Origin: an uncultured Allomuricauda sp.
Lineage (GTDB): Bacteria; Bacteroidota; Bacteroidia; Flavobacteriales; Flavobacteriaceae
Direction: 5' to 3'
DNA: 64,000 bases
Assembly (NCBI RefSeq): GCF_947499695.1
Contig: NZ_CANMPQ010000003.1
Location: 62,001 to 126,000, forward strand
In this document: positions 18,499 through 27,440 of the stretch, one piece after another
Layout: each line of letters begins with the position of its first letter
Position numbering within the stretch: the first letter of the stretch is position 1
Position numbers and translations under genes: made by a program
The notes under the pieces: model-generated
What the model saw: only the letters and a program-made list of their open reading frames with translations
The model's database searches: none
What the model was told of the DNA's origin: nothing

Positions 18499-21333
18499 AT
18501 GTCTGACCAAAAACGACTTTTTCTCCTTGATGCCTACGCTTTGATTTTTAGGGGATATTACGCCTTAATAAAGAATCCTCGAATCAATTCCAAAGGAATG
18601 GACACCTCAGCAATCATGGGGTTTGTAAATTCTTTGTTTGATGTGATCAAACGTGAAAAGCCAGACCATTTAGCAGTATGCTTTGATAAAGGGGGTAGCG
18701 TTGAGCGCACAGAACTATTTGAAGACTACAAAGCCAACCGAGATGAAACTCCGGATGCCATCCGAATTGCTGTGCCTTATATTCAAAATATTCTAAAGGC
18801 CATGCAGATTCCAGTGGTAGAGCTTGCAGGATACGAAGCCGATGACATCATAGGCACCTTGGCCAAACAAGCCGAAAAAGAAGATTATAAAGTTTTTATG
18901 GTTACCCCGGATAAGGATTTTGGCCAATTGGTATCGGAAAACATTTTTATGTACCGACCTGCCAGGATGGGAAATGGAATCGAAATTTGGGGAATCCCGG
19001 AAGTACAAAAGCGCTTTGGAGTAGAACGCCCAGAGCAGGTTATTGACTATTTGGGAATGATGGGGGACGCCAGTGATAACATTCCCGGTCTTCCCGGTGT
19101 CGGTGACAAAACGGCAAAAAAATTCCTGGCAGATTTTGGAGATATGGAAGGGCTTTTAGCCAATACAGACCAATTGAAGGGCAAGATGAAGGAGAAAGTG
19201 GAGCAAAATGCTGAGTTGGGTCGACTCTCAAGAAAGTTGGCAGAAATCAAAATTGATTGTGATGTTACCTTCAATGCCGATGATTATGAAATGTCCGAAC
19301 CAGATGGGACGAAAGTGCAGCAAATTTTTGAGGAGCTTGAGTTTAGGAGATTAAAAGAACAGTTCATTAAAATCTTCTCCGAAGAGCCCGCCGAACCGGA
19401 ATCTAGCCCACAAGTTCAAAAGACCCCTGAAAAGCCTCAAGCTGCAGGCAGTGGACAGTTTAGTCTCTTTGGTGGAAACCCGGCCGATGCCCCTGCGACC
19501 ATCAAAGATGTGTCTAGTCGAAATACCGTTTCAGATGTCTCACACTTATACCAGAGTATTCTACCTGGCCTAGGACTAAAACTATTCATAAAAAAACTGA
19601 TGCAACAAACTTCGGTTTGTTTTGACACAGAGACCACCTCCATAAATCCATTGGAAGCAGAACTTGTAGGCATTGCATTTAGTTGGGAAGCCAAAAAAGG
19701 GTTTTATGTTCCCATTCCAGAGGAAAAAGAGGCAGCATCGGAAATTTTGGAACAGCTTCGGCCTTTCTTTGAATCGGAGGGCATTGAAAAAATTGGTCAG
19801 AACTTGAAGTATGACATCAAGGTGATGAAAAACTACGGTATTGAAGTAAAAGGGCAACTTTTTGACACCATGTTGGCCCACTACCTCATCAATCCAGATA
19901 TGCGGCATAATATGGATGTATTGGCCGAAACCTATTTGAATTATACTCCAGTTTCCATTACAGAACTCATTGGCAAAAAAGGTAAAAATCAGCTGAGCAT
20001 GCGACAGGTTCCTTTGGAAAAACAAAAGGAATATGCTTCTGAAGATGCTGACATTACCTTGCAATTGGCCCAACATTTTAGGCCAGAGCTTGCCGATGCC
20101 AAGACTGATGAGCTTTTTCAAAACATAGAAGTTCCGTTACTGCGGGTTTTGGCAGATATGGAAACCGAAGGTATTAATCTGGACCAAGACTTTTTAAATA
20201 ACCTTTCCACAGAGCTTAACCAGGATATCAAATCCTTGGAGCAAAAAATCTATGATGCAGCTGGTCAAGAATTCAATATTGCATCACCAAAACAATTGGG
20301 AGAAATTTTGTTTGACAAGCTAAAACTAGTTGACAAACCTAAAAAGACGAAAACAGGTCAATATTCAACTGCTGAGGATGTACTTTCCTATTTGGCCAAA
20401 GACCATGAAATCATTCAAAACGTTTTGGATTTTAGGGGATTAAGCAAACTTAAGAGCACCTATGTCGATGCGTTGCCCAATGAAGTGCAGCAACACAGTG
20501 GTCGGGTGCACACTGATTATATGCAAACGGTGGCAGCGACAGGTAGGCTAAGTAGCAATAATCCCAACTTGCAAAACATTCCGATACGAACTGAACGAGG
20601 ACGTCAAGTACGCAAAGCTTTTATTCCACGAGACGAAAATTACACCTTACTTGCGGCGGATTACTCTCAAATTGAGCTTCGTATCATTGCAGCGCTAAGT
20701 GAGGAGGACACGATGATTGAAGCTTTTAAAAATGGTGAGGACATTCATGCTTCGACAGCATCTAGAGTATTTAATGTTCCGATAGATGAGGTGACTCGAG
20801 AGCAGCGAGGAAATGCCAAAACAGTGAATTTCGGAATCATATATGGTGTATCAGCTTTTGGATTGAGCAATCAGACTGATTTGAGCCGTTCCGAGGCCAA
20901 AGAGCTCATTGAAACCTATTACAAAACGTATCCAAAACTGCGTAACTATATGGGTGAACAGGTCGATTTTGCGAGAGACAATGGCTACGTACAAACTGTT
21001 TTGGGTAGACGTAGATATCTGAAGGATATCAATGCAGGTAACCAAGTAGTGCGGGGAGCTGCTGAGCGAAATGCAGTGAATGCACCGATTCAAGGTAGTG
21101 CAGCAGATATTATTAAAATAGCCATGATCAACATTCACAAAAAACTTTCCGAAGGTGAGTACAAAACCAAAATGTTGCTTCAAGTGCATGATGAATTGGT
21201 ATTCGATGCCTATAAACCGGAATTGGAAGAGGTTAAGGCCTTAATCAAAACGGAAATGGAAAATGCCTATACATTGGCGGTGCCCTTGGATGTTGAAGTA
21301 GGCATGGGAGATAATTGGTTGGAGGCACATTAA
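18499..21333 (+). CDS. polA: DNA polymerase I
   Basis: 944 residues with all three domains. The 5'-3' exonuclease domain (about 1-290) contains the D-rich metal sites and GVGDKTAKK helix-hairpin-helix. The 3'-5' exonuclease domain keeps its catalytic residues: FDTETTS with Asp376 and Glu378, NLKYD, and YASED, so proofreading is expected to work. The polymerase domain has motif A DYSQIELR (Asp721), motif B RGNAKTVNFGIIYG and motif C HDE (897-899). The protein fills gaps and removes RNA primers in replication and repair. A short lipoprotein gene follows 10 bp later and may be cotranscribed. Confidence 0.98.
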   Translation: MSDQKRLFLLDAYALIFRGYYALIKNPRINSKGMDTSAIMGFVNSLFDVIKREKPDHLAVCFDKGGSVERTELFEDYKANRDETPDAIRIAVPYIQNILKAMQIPVVELAGYEADDIIGTLAKQAEKEDYKVFMVTPDKDFGQLVSENIFMYRPARMGNGIEIWGIPEVQKRFGVERPEQVIDYLGMMGDASDNIPGLPGVGDKTAKKFLADFGDMEGLLANTDQLKGKMKEKVEQNAELGRLSRKLAEIKIDCDVTFNADDYEMSEPDGTKVQQIFEELEFRRLKEQFIKIFSEEPAEPESSPQVQKTPEKPQAAGSGQFSLFGGNPADAPATIKDVSSRNTVSDVSHLYQSILPGLGLKLFIKKLMQQTSVCFDTETTSINPLEAELVGIAFSWEAKKGFYVPIPEEKEAASEILEQLRPFFESEGIEKIGQNLKYDIKVMKNYGIEVKGQLFDTMLAHYLINPDMRHNMDVLAETYLNYTPVSITELIGKKGKNQLSMRQVPLEKQKEYASEDADITLQLAQHFRPELADAKTDELFQNIEVPLLRVLADMETEGINLDQDFLNNLSTELNQDIKSLEQKIYDAAGQEFNIASPKQLGEILFDKLKLVDKPKKTKTGQYSTAEDVLSYLAKDHEIIQNVLDFRGLSKLKSTYVDALPNEVQQHSGRVHTDYMQTVAATGRLSSNNPNLQNIPIRTERGRQVRKAFIPRDENYTLLAADYSQIELRIIAALSEEDTMIEAFKNGEDIHASTASRVFNVPIDEVTREQRGNAKTVNFGIIYGVSAFGLSNQTDLSRSEAKELIETYYKTYPKLRNYMGEQVDFARDNGYVQTVLGRRRYLKDINAGNQVVRGAAERNAVNAPIQGSAADIIKIAMINIHKKLSEGEYKTKMLLQVHDELVFDAYKPELEEVKALIKTEMENAYTLAVPLDVEVGMGDNWLEAH

Positions 21334-21343
21334 ATTCTTAGGC

Positions 21344-21799
21344 ATGAAGTTAAGCAGATTGATTATAATCGTTTTAGGCTTATGCCTTGCTAATTGTCAG
21401 ACCAAACGCTCATCCGAACCTGAGAAACTTGCAATCTCCATCGAAAAATTCAATACGGCTTTTGCTGAAGGAAATCTTGAGGTTTTATATGCTATGACCA
21501 CAGAAAATTATCTTCATACCAATAGTAGTTCGAGAGTCATTGGTAAAACAGATTGGTTCAATTATTTGAAAAAGAGAAACAAGGATTTAAAATCGGGAGC
21601 TATAGAAGTTTTAGAGTATCAATTGGATGAAACCAAGATTGAGCACCATGATAACACTGCCATTGTCACAGGAAAAGTTAGGGTTGTGATCCAAGATAGC
21701 ACTGGAACCAAAATAAGTCAATATCGAATCACCAACATTTGGGTTTATGAAGATGGAACATGGAAGCGAGCTGGTTTTCATGATGGAAGGATGGAGTAG
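21344..21799 (+). CDS. Lipoprotein with an NTF2-like (DUF4440-type) domain
   Basis: 151 residues. A short signal peptide ends in LANC, making Cys18 the likely lipidated residue. The rest has the alpha+beta pattern of SnoaL/DUF4440 NTF2-like domains: a helix NTAFAEGNLEVLYAMTTENY, then strands ending in ITNIWVYEDGTWKRAGFH. Such domains bind small molecules or act as small enzymes; no catalytic residues are obvious. It starts 10 bp after polA and is followed by a strong palindromic terminator, so it probably shares the polA transcript. Confidence 0.78.
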   Translation: MKLSRLIIIVLGLCLANCQTKRSSEPEKLAISIEKFNTAFAEGNLEVLYAMTTENYLHTNSSSRVIGKTDWFNYLKKRNKDLKSGAIEVLEYQLDETKIEHHDNTAIVTGKVRVVIQDSTGTKISQYRITNIWVYEDGTWKRAGFHDGRME

Positions 21800-21806
21800 A
21801 AATCGA

Positions 21807-21830
21807 AAAAGGCGCCATATGGCGCCTTTT
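21807..21830. terminator. Perfect palindromic terminator
   Basis: A perfect 24-bp palindrome (centre GGCGCCATATGGCGCC with A and T runs outside). It lies between two convergent genes and can terminate both. Confidence 0.85.
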
Positions 21831-21850
21831 AACAGTTTATTCAATTTGAG

Positions 21851-22021
21851 TTACCAGCCAAAAGCTAGCTTTAGCTTTGACTTTCTTTCCTTTTTTACCC
21901 GTTTTTTGTCAGCACTTTTTTCACTTTCTTGACGACGAGCCTCTTTCTCAAAATGTGCGAACATATCCATTGAAAAAGGATACGCCTGCCATACATGAGG
22001 GTAATGAACTAACTTTTTCAT
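21851..22021 (-). CDS. Small basic hypothetical protein, 56 residues
   Basis: A short frame from an ATG at 22021 to TAA at 21851. The N-terminus is MKKLVHYPHVWQAYPFSMDM, and the C-terminal half is a charged helix rich in Lys, Arg and Glu that ends with KLAFGW. It is convergent with the polA-linked lipoprotein and shares the palindromic terminator 21 bp beyond its stop. A near-consensus -7 box (GAATTTTG on the minus strand, around 22050) lies upstream. The aromatic N-terminus and highly basic tail look like real protein rather than chance, but no family is recognised and coding is not proven. Confidence 0.6.
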   Translation of the reverse strand: MKKLVHYPHVWQAYPFSMDMFAHFEKEARRQESEKSADKKRVKKERKSKLKLAFGW

Positions 22022-22181
22022 ATTGAAACAGTTTTTTATTTAACACTGCAAAATTCAGTTCATTTCCAAAACCAAAAATGGTTTGGATTGTCCATTACCT
22101 ATGCTATTTTACCCTTATTCAATTACAAACCTCTTTTTCTATGGTAAAATGTCACAATAGAGAAGAAAACTGCTATAGAAC

Positions 22182-22625
22182 TTAACCATTATAGTTCTCA
22201 CCTATTTGGTCCAACACCCTTAAAAATGTTTCAAACTCATTGGTATTCAAGCCTTTAATTGCTTGTTTACGCAACAAATTAGCATGCGGCTCAACTGTTG
22301 CAATCACTCGCTTTCCTTCGGAGGTTAATTCCAGCTTAAAACGTTTCAGATCCCCTTCAAATCGGGTTTTAGTTATCCATCCTTTTCGTTCCAGCCCGCC
22401 AATAACCCTTGATGTAGTGGCCCGGTTTCTAAAATTGGATTTTACAATGTCTGACTGGGAAACATCATCCCCCACTTGGTATATGCGATAAAGAATTACC
22501 CATTGCTCAATGGTTAGATCAATATTCAATTCCTTGAACTTCCTCAAATAGGCATCTTGTACCTTCCGGAGCACCAAATCCAGGTGTAAACCAATTCCTG
22601 ATATTTCATCAATACGATTGAGCAT
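22182..22625 (-). CDS. MarR family transcription regulator
   Basis: 147 residues from the ATG at 22625; seven more codons reach a TTG at 22646, less likely as a start. It has the MarR winged-helix layout: LTIEQWVILYRIYQ, the recognition-helix region FRNRATTSRVIGGLERKGWI, then the wing KTRFEGDLKRFKLELTSEG. MarR proteins bind palindromic operators as dimers, often relieved by aromatic ligands. It is divergent from hpd-hmgA-fahA, 200 bp away, and the palindrome at 22776-22790 beside the hpd promoter is a plausible operator. Control of tyrosine catabolism is therefore inferred. Confidence 0.9.
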   Translation of the reverse strand: MLNRIDEISGIGLHLDLVLRKVQDAYLRKFKELNIDLTIEQWVILYRIYQVGDDVSQSDIVKSNFRNRATTSRVIGGLERKGWITKTRFEGDLKRFKLELTSEGKRVIATVEPHANLLRKQAIKGLNTNEFETFLRVLDQIGENYNG

Positions 22626-22770
22626 ACATACTTTTATATCGTACAAAACCTATTTAGGCAAAAGGCCCATAATTATCGCTAAAATGGACTTATTCAGTTA
22701 TCGATAAGTTTCGAAGAACAATTTTAACAATAATTTGCCCTAACCTACCCTAAAATTATTTCAAAATTAC

Positions 22771-22790
22771 TATTTTTGTTGCATCAACAA
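22771..22790 (+). promoter_or_regulatory. hpd promoter -7 box with overlapping palindrome (candidate MarR operator)
   Basis: TATTTTTG at 22771-22778 matches TAnnTTTG. A perfect inverted repeat TTGTTG-CAT-CAACAA (22776-22790) overlaps its end and the expected transcription start. A repressor bound there would block initiation at hpd. The promoter element is seen; the operator role is inferred. Confidence 0.55.
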
Positions 22791-22825
22791 CAATTTTTCA
22801 ATTAAATTTTAAATACACAGCACCT

Positions 22826-23959
22826 ATGGAAACATCTACATTACCCAAATTGCACGATGCAGCCAAAGATTTTATGCCCATAAACGGAACCGATTATTTG
22901 GAACTATATGTTGGCAATTCCAAACAGGCTGCACATTTTTATAAAACCGCTTTCGGATTTCAATCGATGGCTTATGCTGGATTGGAAACTGGCTTAAAAG
23001 ACAGGGAAAGCTATGTAGTGGTTCAAGACAAGATTCGCTTGGTTTTAACTTCGCCTTTAAGAAGTGGTACCGACATTGGCCGTCATATTGACCAACACGG
23101 CGATGGTGTTAAAGTAGTTGCTTTATGGGTAGATGATGCCACATATGCGTACAATACCGCCATGGAAAAGGGAGCTAAATCCTACATGGAGCCTGTTACC
23201 GAAGAAGATGAAACTGGAAAAATTGTACGATCCGGAATTTACACCTATGGTGAGACCGTTCATATTTTTGTTGAACGTAAAGATTACGATGGGGTTTTTA
23301 TGCCAGGATTCAAGAAATGGGAGACGCCAGATTACAATCCTGAACCAATAGGTCTAAAGTATGTAGATCATATGGTAGGAAACGTTGATTGGAACAAAAT
23401 GAACCATTGGGTGGAGTTCTACGAAAATGTCATGGGATTTGTAAATATCCTTTCTTTTGATGATGATGACATTTCAACAGAGTACACTGCGCTTATGAGC
23501 AAAGTAATGAGTAATGGCAATGGCCGTATCAAATTTCCGATAAACGAACCCGCCGAAGGAAAGAAAAAGTCCCAGGTAGAAGAATACCTCGATTTTTATG
23601 AAGGTGAAGGCGTACAGCATATCGCAGTTGCAACCGACGACATTATTTCAACAGTACGACAACTAAAAAGTAGAGGCGTTGAGTTCTTGCGCGTTCCAGA
23701 TACCTATTATGATGCCGTTACCGACCGAGTTGGTAAAATTGATGAAGATATTGCTCCATTAAAAGAGTTGGGTATATTGGTAGACCGGGATGATGAGGGC
23801 TATTTGCTTCAGATTTTCACCCGTCCGGTTGAACCAAGACCAACAATGTTCTTTGAAATTATCCAAAGAAAGGGCGCACAATCATTTGGAAAAGGTAACT
23901 TTAAGGCACTGTTCGAAGCTATTGAGCGTGAACAAGAGGTAAGAGGTACGCTCCACTAA
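22826..23959 (+). CDS. hpd: 4-hydroxyphenylpyruvate dioxygenase
   Basis: 377 residues, typical for the family. It converts 4-hydroxyphenylpyruvate to homogentisate, the second step of tyrosine degradation. Two vicinal-oxygen-chelate domains are visible. The iron ligands are His182 (YVDHMVGNV), His265 (EGVQHIAVATDD) and Glu344 (FFEIIQRKG), and the C-terminal SFGKGNFKALFEAIEREQ is characteristic. It is the first gene of a five-gene operon with hmgA, fahA, a flavin reductase-like gene and an aminotransferase, divergent from a MarR regulator. Confidence 0.98.
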   Translation: METSTLPKLHDAAKDFMPINGTDYLELYVGNSKQAAHFYKTAFGFQSMAYAGLETGLKDRESYVVVQDKIRLVLTSPLRSGTDIGRHIDQHGDGVKVVALWVDDATYAYNTAMEKGAKSYMEPVTEEDETGKIVRSGIYTYGETVHIFVERKDYDGVFMPGFKKWETPDYNPEPIGLKYVDHMVGNVDWNKMNHWVEFYENVMGFVNILSFDDDDISTEYTALMSKVMSNGNGRIKFPINEPAEGKKKSQVEEYLDFYEGEGVQHIAVATDDIISTVRQLKSRGVEFLRVPDTYYDAVTDRVGKIDEDIAPLKELGILVDRDDEGYLLQIFTRPVEPRPTMFFEIIQRKGAQSFGKGNFKALFEAIEREQEVRGTLH

Positions 23960-23993
23960 AGCATACTTCAAAGTTCCACATATATTGAACTTA

Positions 23994-24023
23994 TTTTTTA
24001 AGCTTGAGTTTAAACTTAAAAAA
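23994..24023 (+). repeat. Inverted repeat between hpd and hmgA
   Basis: TTTTTTAAG and CTTAAAAAA flank a 12-base loop just before the hmgA start. It could form an A/U-rich hairpin in the operon mRNA; it has no T-run placed as in a terminator. Possible effect on processing or hmgA translation is speculative. Confidence 0.4.
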
Positions 24024-24028
24024 CGACT

Positions 24029-25186
24029 ATGCCCATTTATCATAAACTCGGAAAAATTCCGCAGAAAAGACATACCCAATTTACCAAGCCCGATGGAGGT
24101 CTATATTATGAACAGTTGTTCGGCACCATTGGTTTTGATGGGATGTCCTCTTTGCTTTACCAAAATCATAGACCTACACAGGTCAAAGAAATTGGTAAAG
24201 CCATTGATGTAAGGCCCAAAATAGCGGTTGAGAAAAATATCACCTCAAGAAAACTCATTGGGTTTGATGTAGCTCCCAAGGATGATTTCTTAGAAGCCCG
24301 GGAACCACTTTTGGTAAATAGTGATGTTCATATTGGACTTGCTGCTCCTAGAAAATCATTGACATCTTATTTCTACAAAAATGCAGATGCAGATGAAATG
24401 TTGTTTATTCATAAAGGGTCCGGAACATTGCGAACCTTTGTAGGGAACATTCCTTTTGAATATGGAGATTATCTCATCATTCCAAGGGGTATGATTTATC
24501 AAATAGAATTTGATACAGAAGACAATCGAATCTTGTATTCAGAATCTTTTCGTCCAATTTACACTCCTAAGCGATATCGAAATTGGTTTGGGCAATTGTT
24601 GGAACACTCTCCCTTTTGTGAGCGTGATTATAAGTTGCCCCAAGATTTGGAAACCTATGATGAAAAAGGAGATTTTCTGATTAAGGTTAAAAAGCAAGGT
24701 ATGTTGCACAACTTGGTTTACGCAACACACCCTTTTGATGTTGTAGGTTGGGATGGATACAATTACCCTTACGGATTTTCCATCCATAATTTTGAGCCGA
24801 TAACAGGTCGCGTACATCAACCGCCACCAGTGCATCAAACTTTTGAGACGGATGCTTTTGTAATATGCTCATTCTGTCCTAGGTTGTATGATTATCATCC
24901 AAAGGCAATTCCTGCACCGTACAATCACTCCAATATTGACTCTGATGAAGTGTTATATTATGTGGATGGAGATTTTATGAGCAGGACCAATATTGACAAG
25001 GGTCATATTTCGTTGCATCCAGCTGGAATTCCACATGGCCCCCACCCTGGAACATATGAAGCAAGCATTGGTAAAAAGGAAACTTTGGAATTAGCTGTAA
25101 TGATTGACACCTTTAAACCATTACAAGTAACGGAGAATGCATTAAATATTGATGATGGCAGTTACTATAAATCTTGGGTGGAATAG
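24029..25186 (+). CDS. hmgA: Homogentisate 1,2-dioxygenase
   Basis: 385 residues. It opens the ring of homogentisate to maleylacetoacetate using non-haem iron. The C-terminal cupin region holds the histidine-rich family motif HPAGIPHGPHPG. Other recognisable segments are GTLRTFVGNIPFEYGDYLIIP and FVICSFCPRLYDYHP. The N-terminal MPIYHKLGKIPQKRH also matches the family. It follows hpd by 69 bp with a short inverted repeat between, and precedes fahA. Confidence 0.97.
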   Translation: MPIYHKLGKIPQKRHTQFTKPDGGLYYEQLFGTIGFDGMSSLLYQNHRPTQVKEIGKAIDVRPKIAVEKNITSRKLIGFDVAPKDDFLEAREPLLVNSDVHIGLAAPRKSLTSYFYKNADADEMLFIHKGSGTLRTFVGNIPFEYGDYLIIPRGMIYQIEFDTEDNRILYSESFRPIYTPKRYRNWFGQLLEHSPFCERDYKLPQDLETYDEKGDFLIKVKKQGMLHNLVYATHPFDVVGWDGYNYPYGFSIHNFEPITGRVHQPPPVHQTFETDAFVICSFCPRLYDYHPKAIPAPYNHSNIDSDEVLYYVDGDFMSRTNIDKGHISLHPAGIPHGPHPGTYEASIGKKETLELAVMIDTFKPLQVTENALNIDDGSYYKSWVE

Positions 25187-25201
25187 TCTAAAACACAAAT
25201 T

Positions 25202-25264
25202 GTCATTCCCATGAAGATGGGAATCCTTCAATAAAAAACAGATTCCTGTCTTCGCAGGAAGGAC
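25202..25264. repeat. REP-like double-hairpin intergenic element
   Basis: Two adjacent hairpins: ATTCCCAT / ATGGGAAT with loop GAAG (25205-25224), and TTCCTG / CAGGAA (25243-25260). The outer ends read GTCATTCC and GGAAGGAC. This resembles the widespread GTCATTCC-type short repeats found in many bacteria. Only one copy is in this window. Confidence 0.6.
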
Positions 25265-25276
25265 ATAAAATATAAT

Positions 25277-26497
25277 ATGATCATAAACATACCTGAAAAC
25301 TCAGATTTTTCAATTCACAATATTCCCTTCGGGATTTTCTCCACCTCAGATAGAAACCCCAGAGCTGGTGTTGCTGTAGGTGAGCATATTTTGGATTTGG
25401 CCGCTTTGGCCGAGCTGGATGTATTTGACTTCAATACAGCAGTCCTTGAAAAAGAGGTCCTTAACGATTTCATTTCCCTTGGTAAGGAAATAACCAATAG
25501 GGTTCGAAAAAATATTCAGCATTGGTTACAAGAAGAAGACTCTGTATTAGCCGGAAAACCTGAGCTTTTTGTGCTTCAATCTGAAGCTCAAATGCATATG
25601 CCAGTATATATTGGCGATTATACGGACTTCTATTCCAGTATTGAACATGCCACCAACGTAGGCACCATGTTTCGCGACCCTGCTAAAGCACTAATGCCCA
25701 ACTGGAAACACATTCCTGTCGGATATCACGGTAGGGCAAGTTCTATTGTAGCTAGCGGGGAACCAATTCACAGACCAAAAGGACAAACATTGCCCAAAGA
25801 TTCCGAAACACCCGTTTTTGGACCTTCACAACGTTTGGATTTTGAACTTGAAATGGGTTTTATCACTGGAAAAAACACCAACCTAGGTGACTCTATTTCC
25901 ACCACTGAAGCCGAGGACTATATCTTCGGAATGGTGTTGCTAAACGATTGGTCTGCCCGGGATATTCAAAAATGGGAATATGTTCCATTGGGACCCTTTT
26001 TGGCTAAAAACTTTGCATCGCATATTTCACCATGGATTGTTACCTTGGAGGCTCTTAATCCATTCCGCGTTTCTGGACCTGAACAGAATCCAACAGTTCT
26101 TCCTTATTTAGAATTTGAAGGAACAAAAAATTACGACATCAACCTTGAAGTGGGCATAACTCCCGAGGGAAGTGAAGAAGCTGTGGTCTGTCATTCCAAC
26201 TTTAAATATATGTATTGGAACATGGCCCAGCAATTGGCTCATCACACTGTAAACGGATGCAACATAAATATTGGCGATCTCTACGGTTCCGGCACTATTT
26301 CTGGAAAGGATGAGAAATCATACGGCTCCATGTTGGAATTGGCATGGATGGGAACCAAACCATTGCAAATGAAGGATGGCTCTAAGCGCAAGTTCATATT
26401 GGATGGGGACACGGTAACCATGAGAGGTTATGCTGAAAAGGATGGAAAACGCGTTGGTTTTGGTGAAGTTTCCGCTAAAGTACTTCCTGCGAAATAG
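25277..26497 (+). CDS. fahA: Fumarylacetoacetase
   Basis: 406 residues, full length. It hydrolyses fumarylacetoacetate to fumarate and acetoacetate, the last step of tyrosine degradation. The N-terminal SH3-like domain (FSIHNIPFGIFSTSDRNPRAG) precedes the catalytic mixed-beta domain. Metal and substrate motifs are DYTDFYSSIEHATNVGTMFR, VPVGYHGRASSIVASG-like sequence, and LNDWSARDIQKWEYVPLGPF. The C-terminal GDLYGSGTISG is also diagnostic. It is third in the operon, after a short repeat element. No maleylacetoacetate isomerase gene separates hmgA from fahA. Confidence 0.97.
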   Translation: MIINIPENSDFSIHNIPFGIFSTSDRNPRAGVAVGEHILDLAALAELDVFDFNTAVLEKEVLNDFISLGKEITNRVRKNIQHWLQEEDSVLAGKPELFVLQSEAQMHMPVYIGDYTDFYSSIEHATNVGTMFRDPAKALMPNWKHIPVGYHGRASSIVASGEPIHRPKGQTLPKDSETPVFGPSQRLDFELEMGFITGKNTNLGDSISTTEAEDYIFGMVLLNDWSARDIQKWEYVPLGPFLAKNFASHISPWIVTLEALNPFRVSGPEQNPTVLPYLEFEGTKNYDINLEVGITPEGSEEAVVCHSNFKYMYWNMAQQLAHHTVNGCNINIGDLYGSGTISGKDEKSYGSMLELAWMGTKPLQMKDGSKRKFILDGDTVTMRGYAEKDGKRVGFGEVSAKVLPAK

Positions 26498-26528
26498 GTT
26501 TTATCTTAGCATAATCAAAGAACACTAA

Positions 26529-27440
26529 ATGTCCACAATAAAAACCATAGATCCAACAGCCATTCCACAACCGGATTTACATGCCTATTTGCTGTCAGCT
26601 GTTGCACCTAGACCTATTTGTTTTGCAAGCACTATTGATGCTGAAGGCAACGTGAATTTGAGTCCTTTCAGTTTTTTCAATGTATTCAGCTCCAATCCGC
26701 CTATGATGATTTTCTCCCCTGCGAGAAGCGGAAGGGATAATTCATTAAAACATTCGCACCAAAATGTGAAAGAAGTACCTGAAGTGGTTATCAATATCGT
26801 TGATTTTCCATTGGTTGAGCAAATGTCTTTGGCAAGTACTGCTTATGAAAAAGGAGTAAATGAATTTGTAAAATCCGGATTGACTGAGATTGCCAGTGAA
26901 AAGGTTCGTCCACCACGTGTGGCAGAAGCACCGGTGTCTTTTGAATGTAGTGTTACTGAAGTCATTGAATTGGCAGATACTCCAGGAGCGGGTAATTTGA
27001 TATTAGCAAAGGTGGAGCTTATTCATATCAATTCAGATTTCTTGGATGGCAATGGCAACTTAGACCCTTTAAAACTGGATTTGGTGGGCAGAATGGGTGG
27101 CAGTTGGTATACCAGAGCTAGTGGAGATTCACTCTTCGAAATTCCAAAACCCATACGCACCAAAGGTATTGGCGTTGATCAATTGCCTGAAGGAATTCGT
27201 AATAGTGATGTCCTAACAGGAAATAACCTTGGTCGTCTCGGAAATATGGAGCAGCTTCCTTCCAATGGTGAGATAGCGGAAATCGCAAAAGATGATGAAA
27301 TTAGAATGCTCTCCAAAAAATTAAAAGACAATCCAAAAAAGCTTACAAACGAACTGCATTGGGTAGCGCAACAGGTATTGCATGAAAACAACACCAAAAA
27401 AGCTCTTGCCATCTTAATTTATGCCGAACAACTACGTTAA
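26529..27440 (+). CDS. Flavin reductase-like / FMN-binding split-barrel protein
   Basis: 303 residues. The first two-thirds match the flavin reductase-like domain: AVAPRPICFASTIDAEGNVN, LSPFSFFNVFSSNPPMMIFSP, and the FMN-contacting VVINIVDFPLVEQM. The last 90 residues are charged and helical and look like a family-specific extension. It lies 31 bp after fahA and overlaps the next gene by one base, so it is firmly part of the operon. Members of this family bind FMN and often feed reduced flavin to a partner oxygenase, but hpd and hmgA are iron enzymes that need none. Its role in tyrosine catabolism is therefore unclear. Confidence 0.87.
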   Translation: MSTIKTIDPTAIPQPDLHAYLLSAVAPRPICFASTIDAEGNVNLSPFSFFNVFSSNPPMMIFSPARSGRDNSLKHSHQNVKEVPEVVINIVDFPLVEQMSLASTAYEKGVNEFVKSGLTEIASEKVRPPRVAEAPVSFECSVTEVIELADTPGAGNLILAKVELIHINSDFLDGNGNLDPLKLDLVGRMGGSWYTRASGDSLFEIPKPIRTKGIGVDQLPEGIRNSDVLTGNNLGRLGNMEQLPSNGEIAEIAKDDEIRMLSKKLKDNPKKLTNELHWVAQQVLHENNTKKALAILIYAEQLR

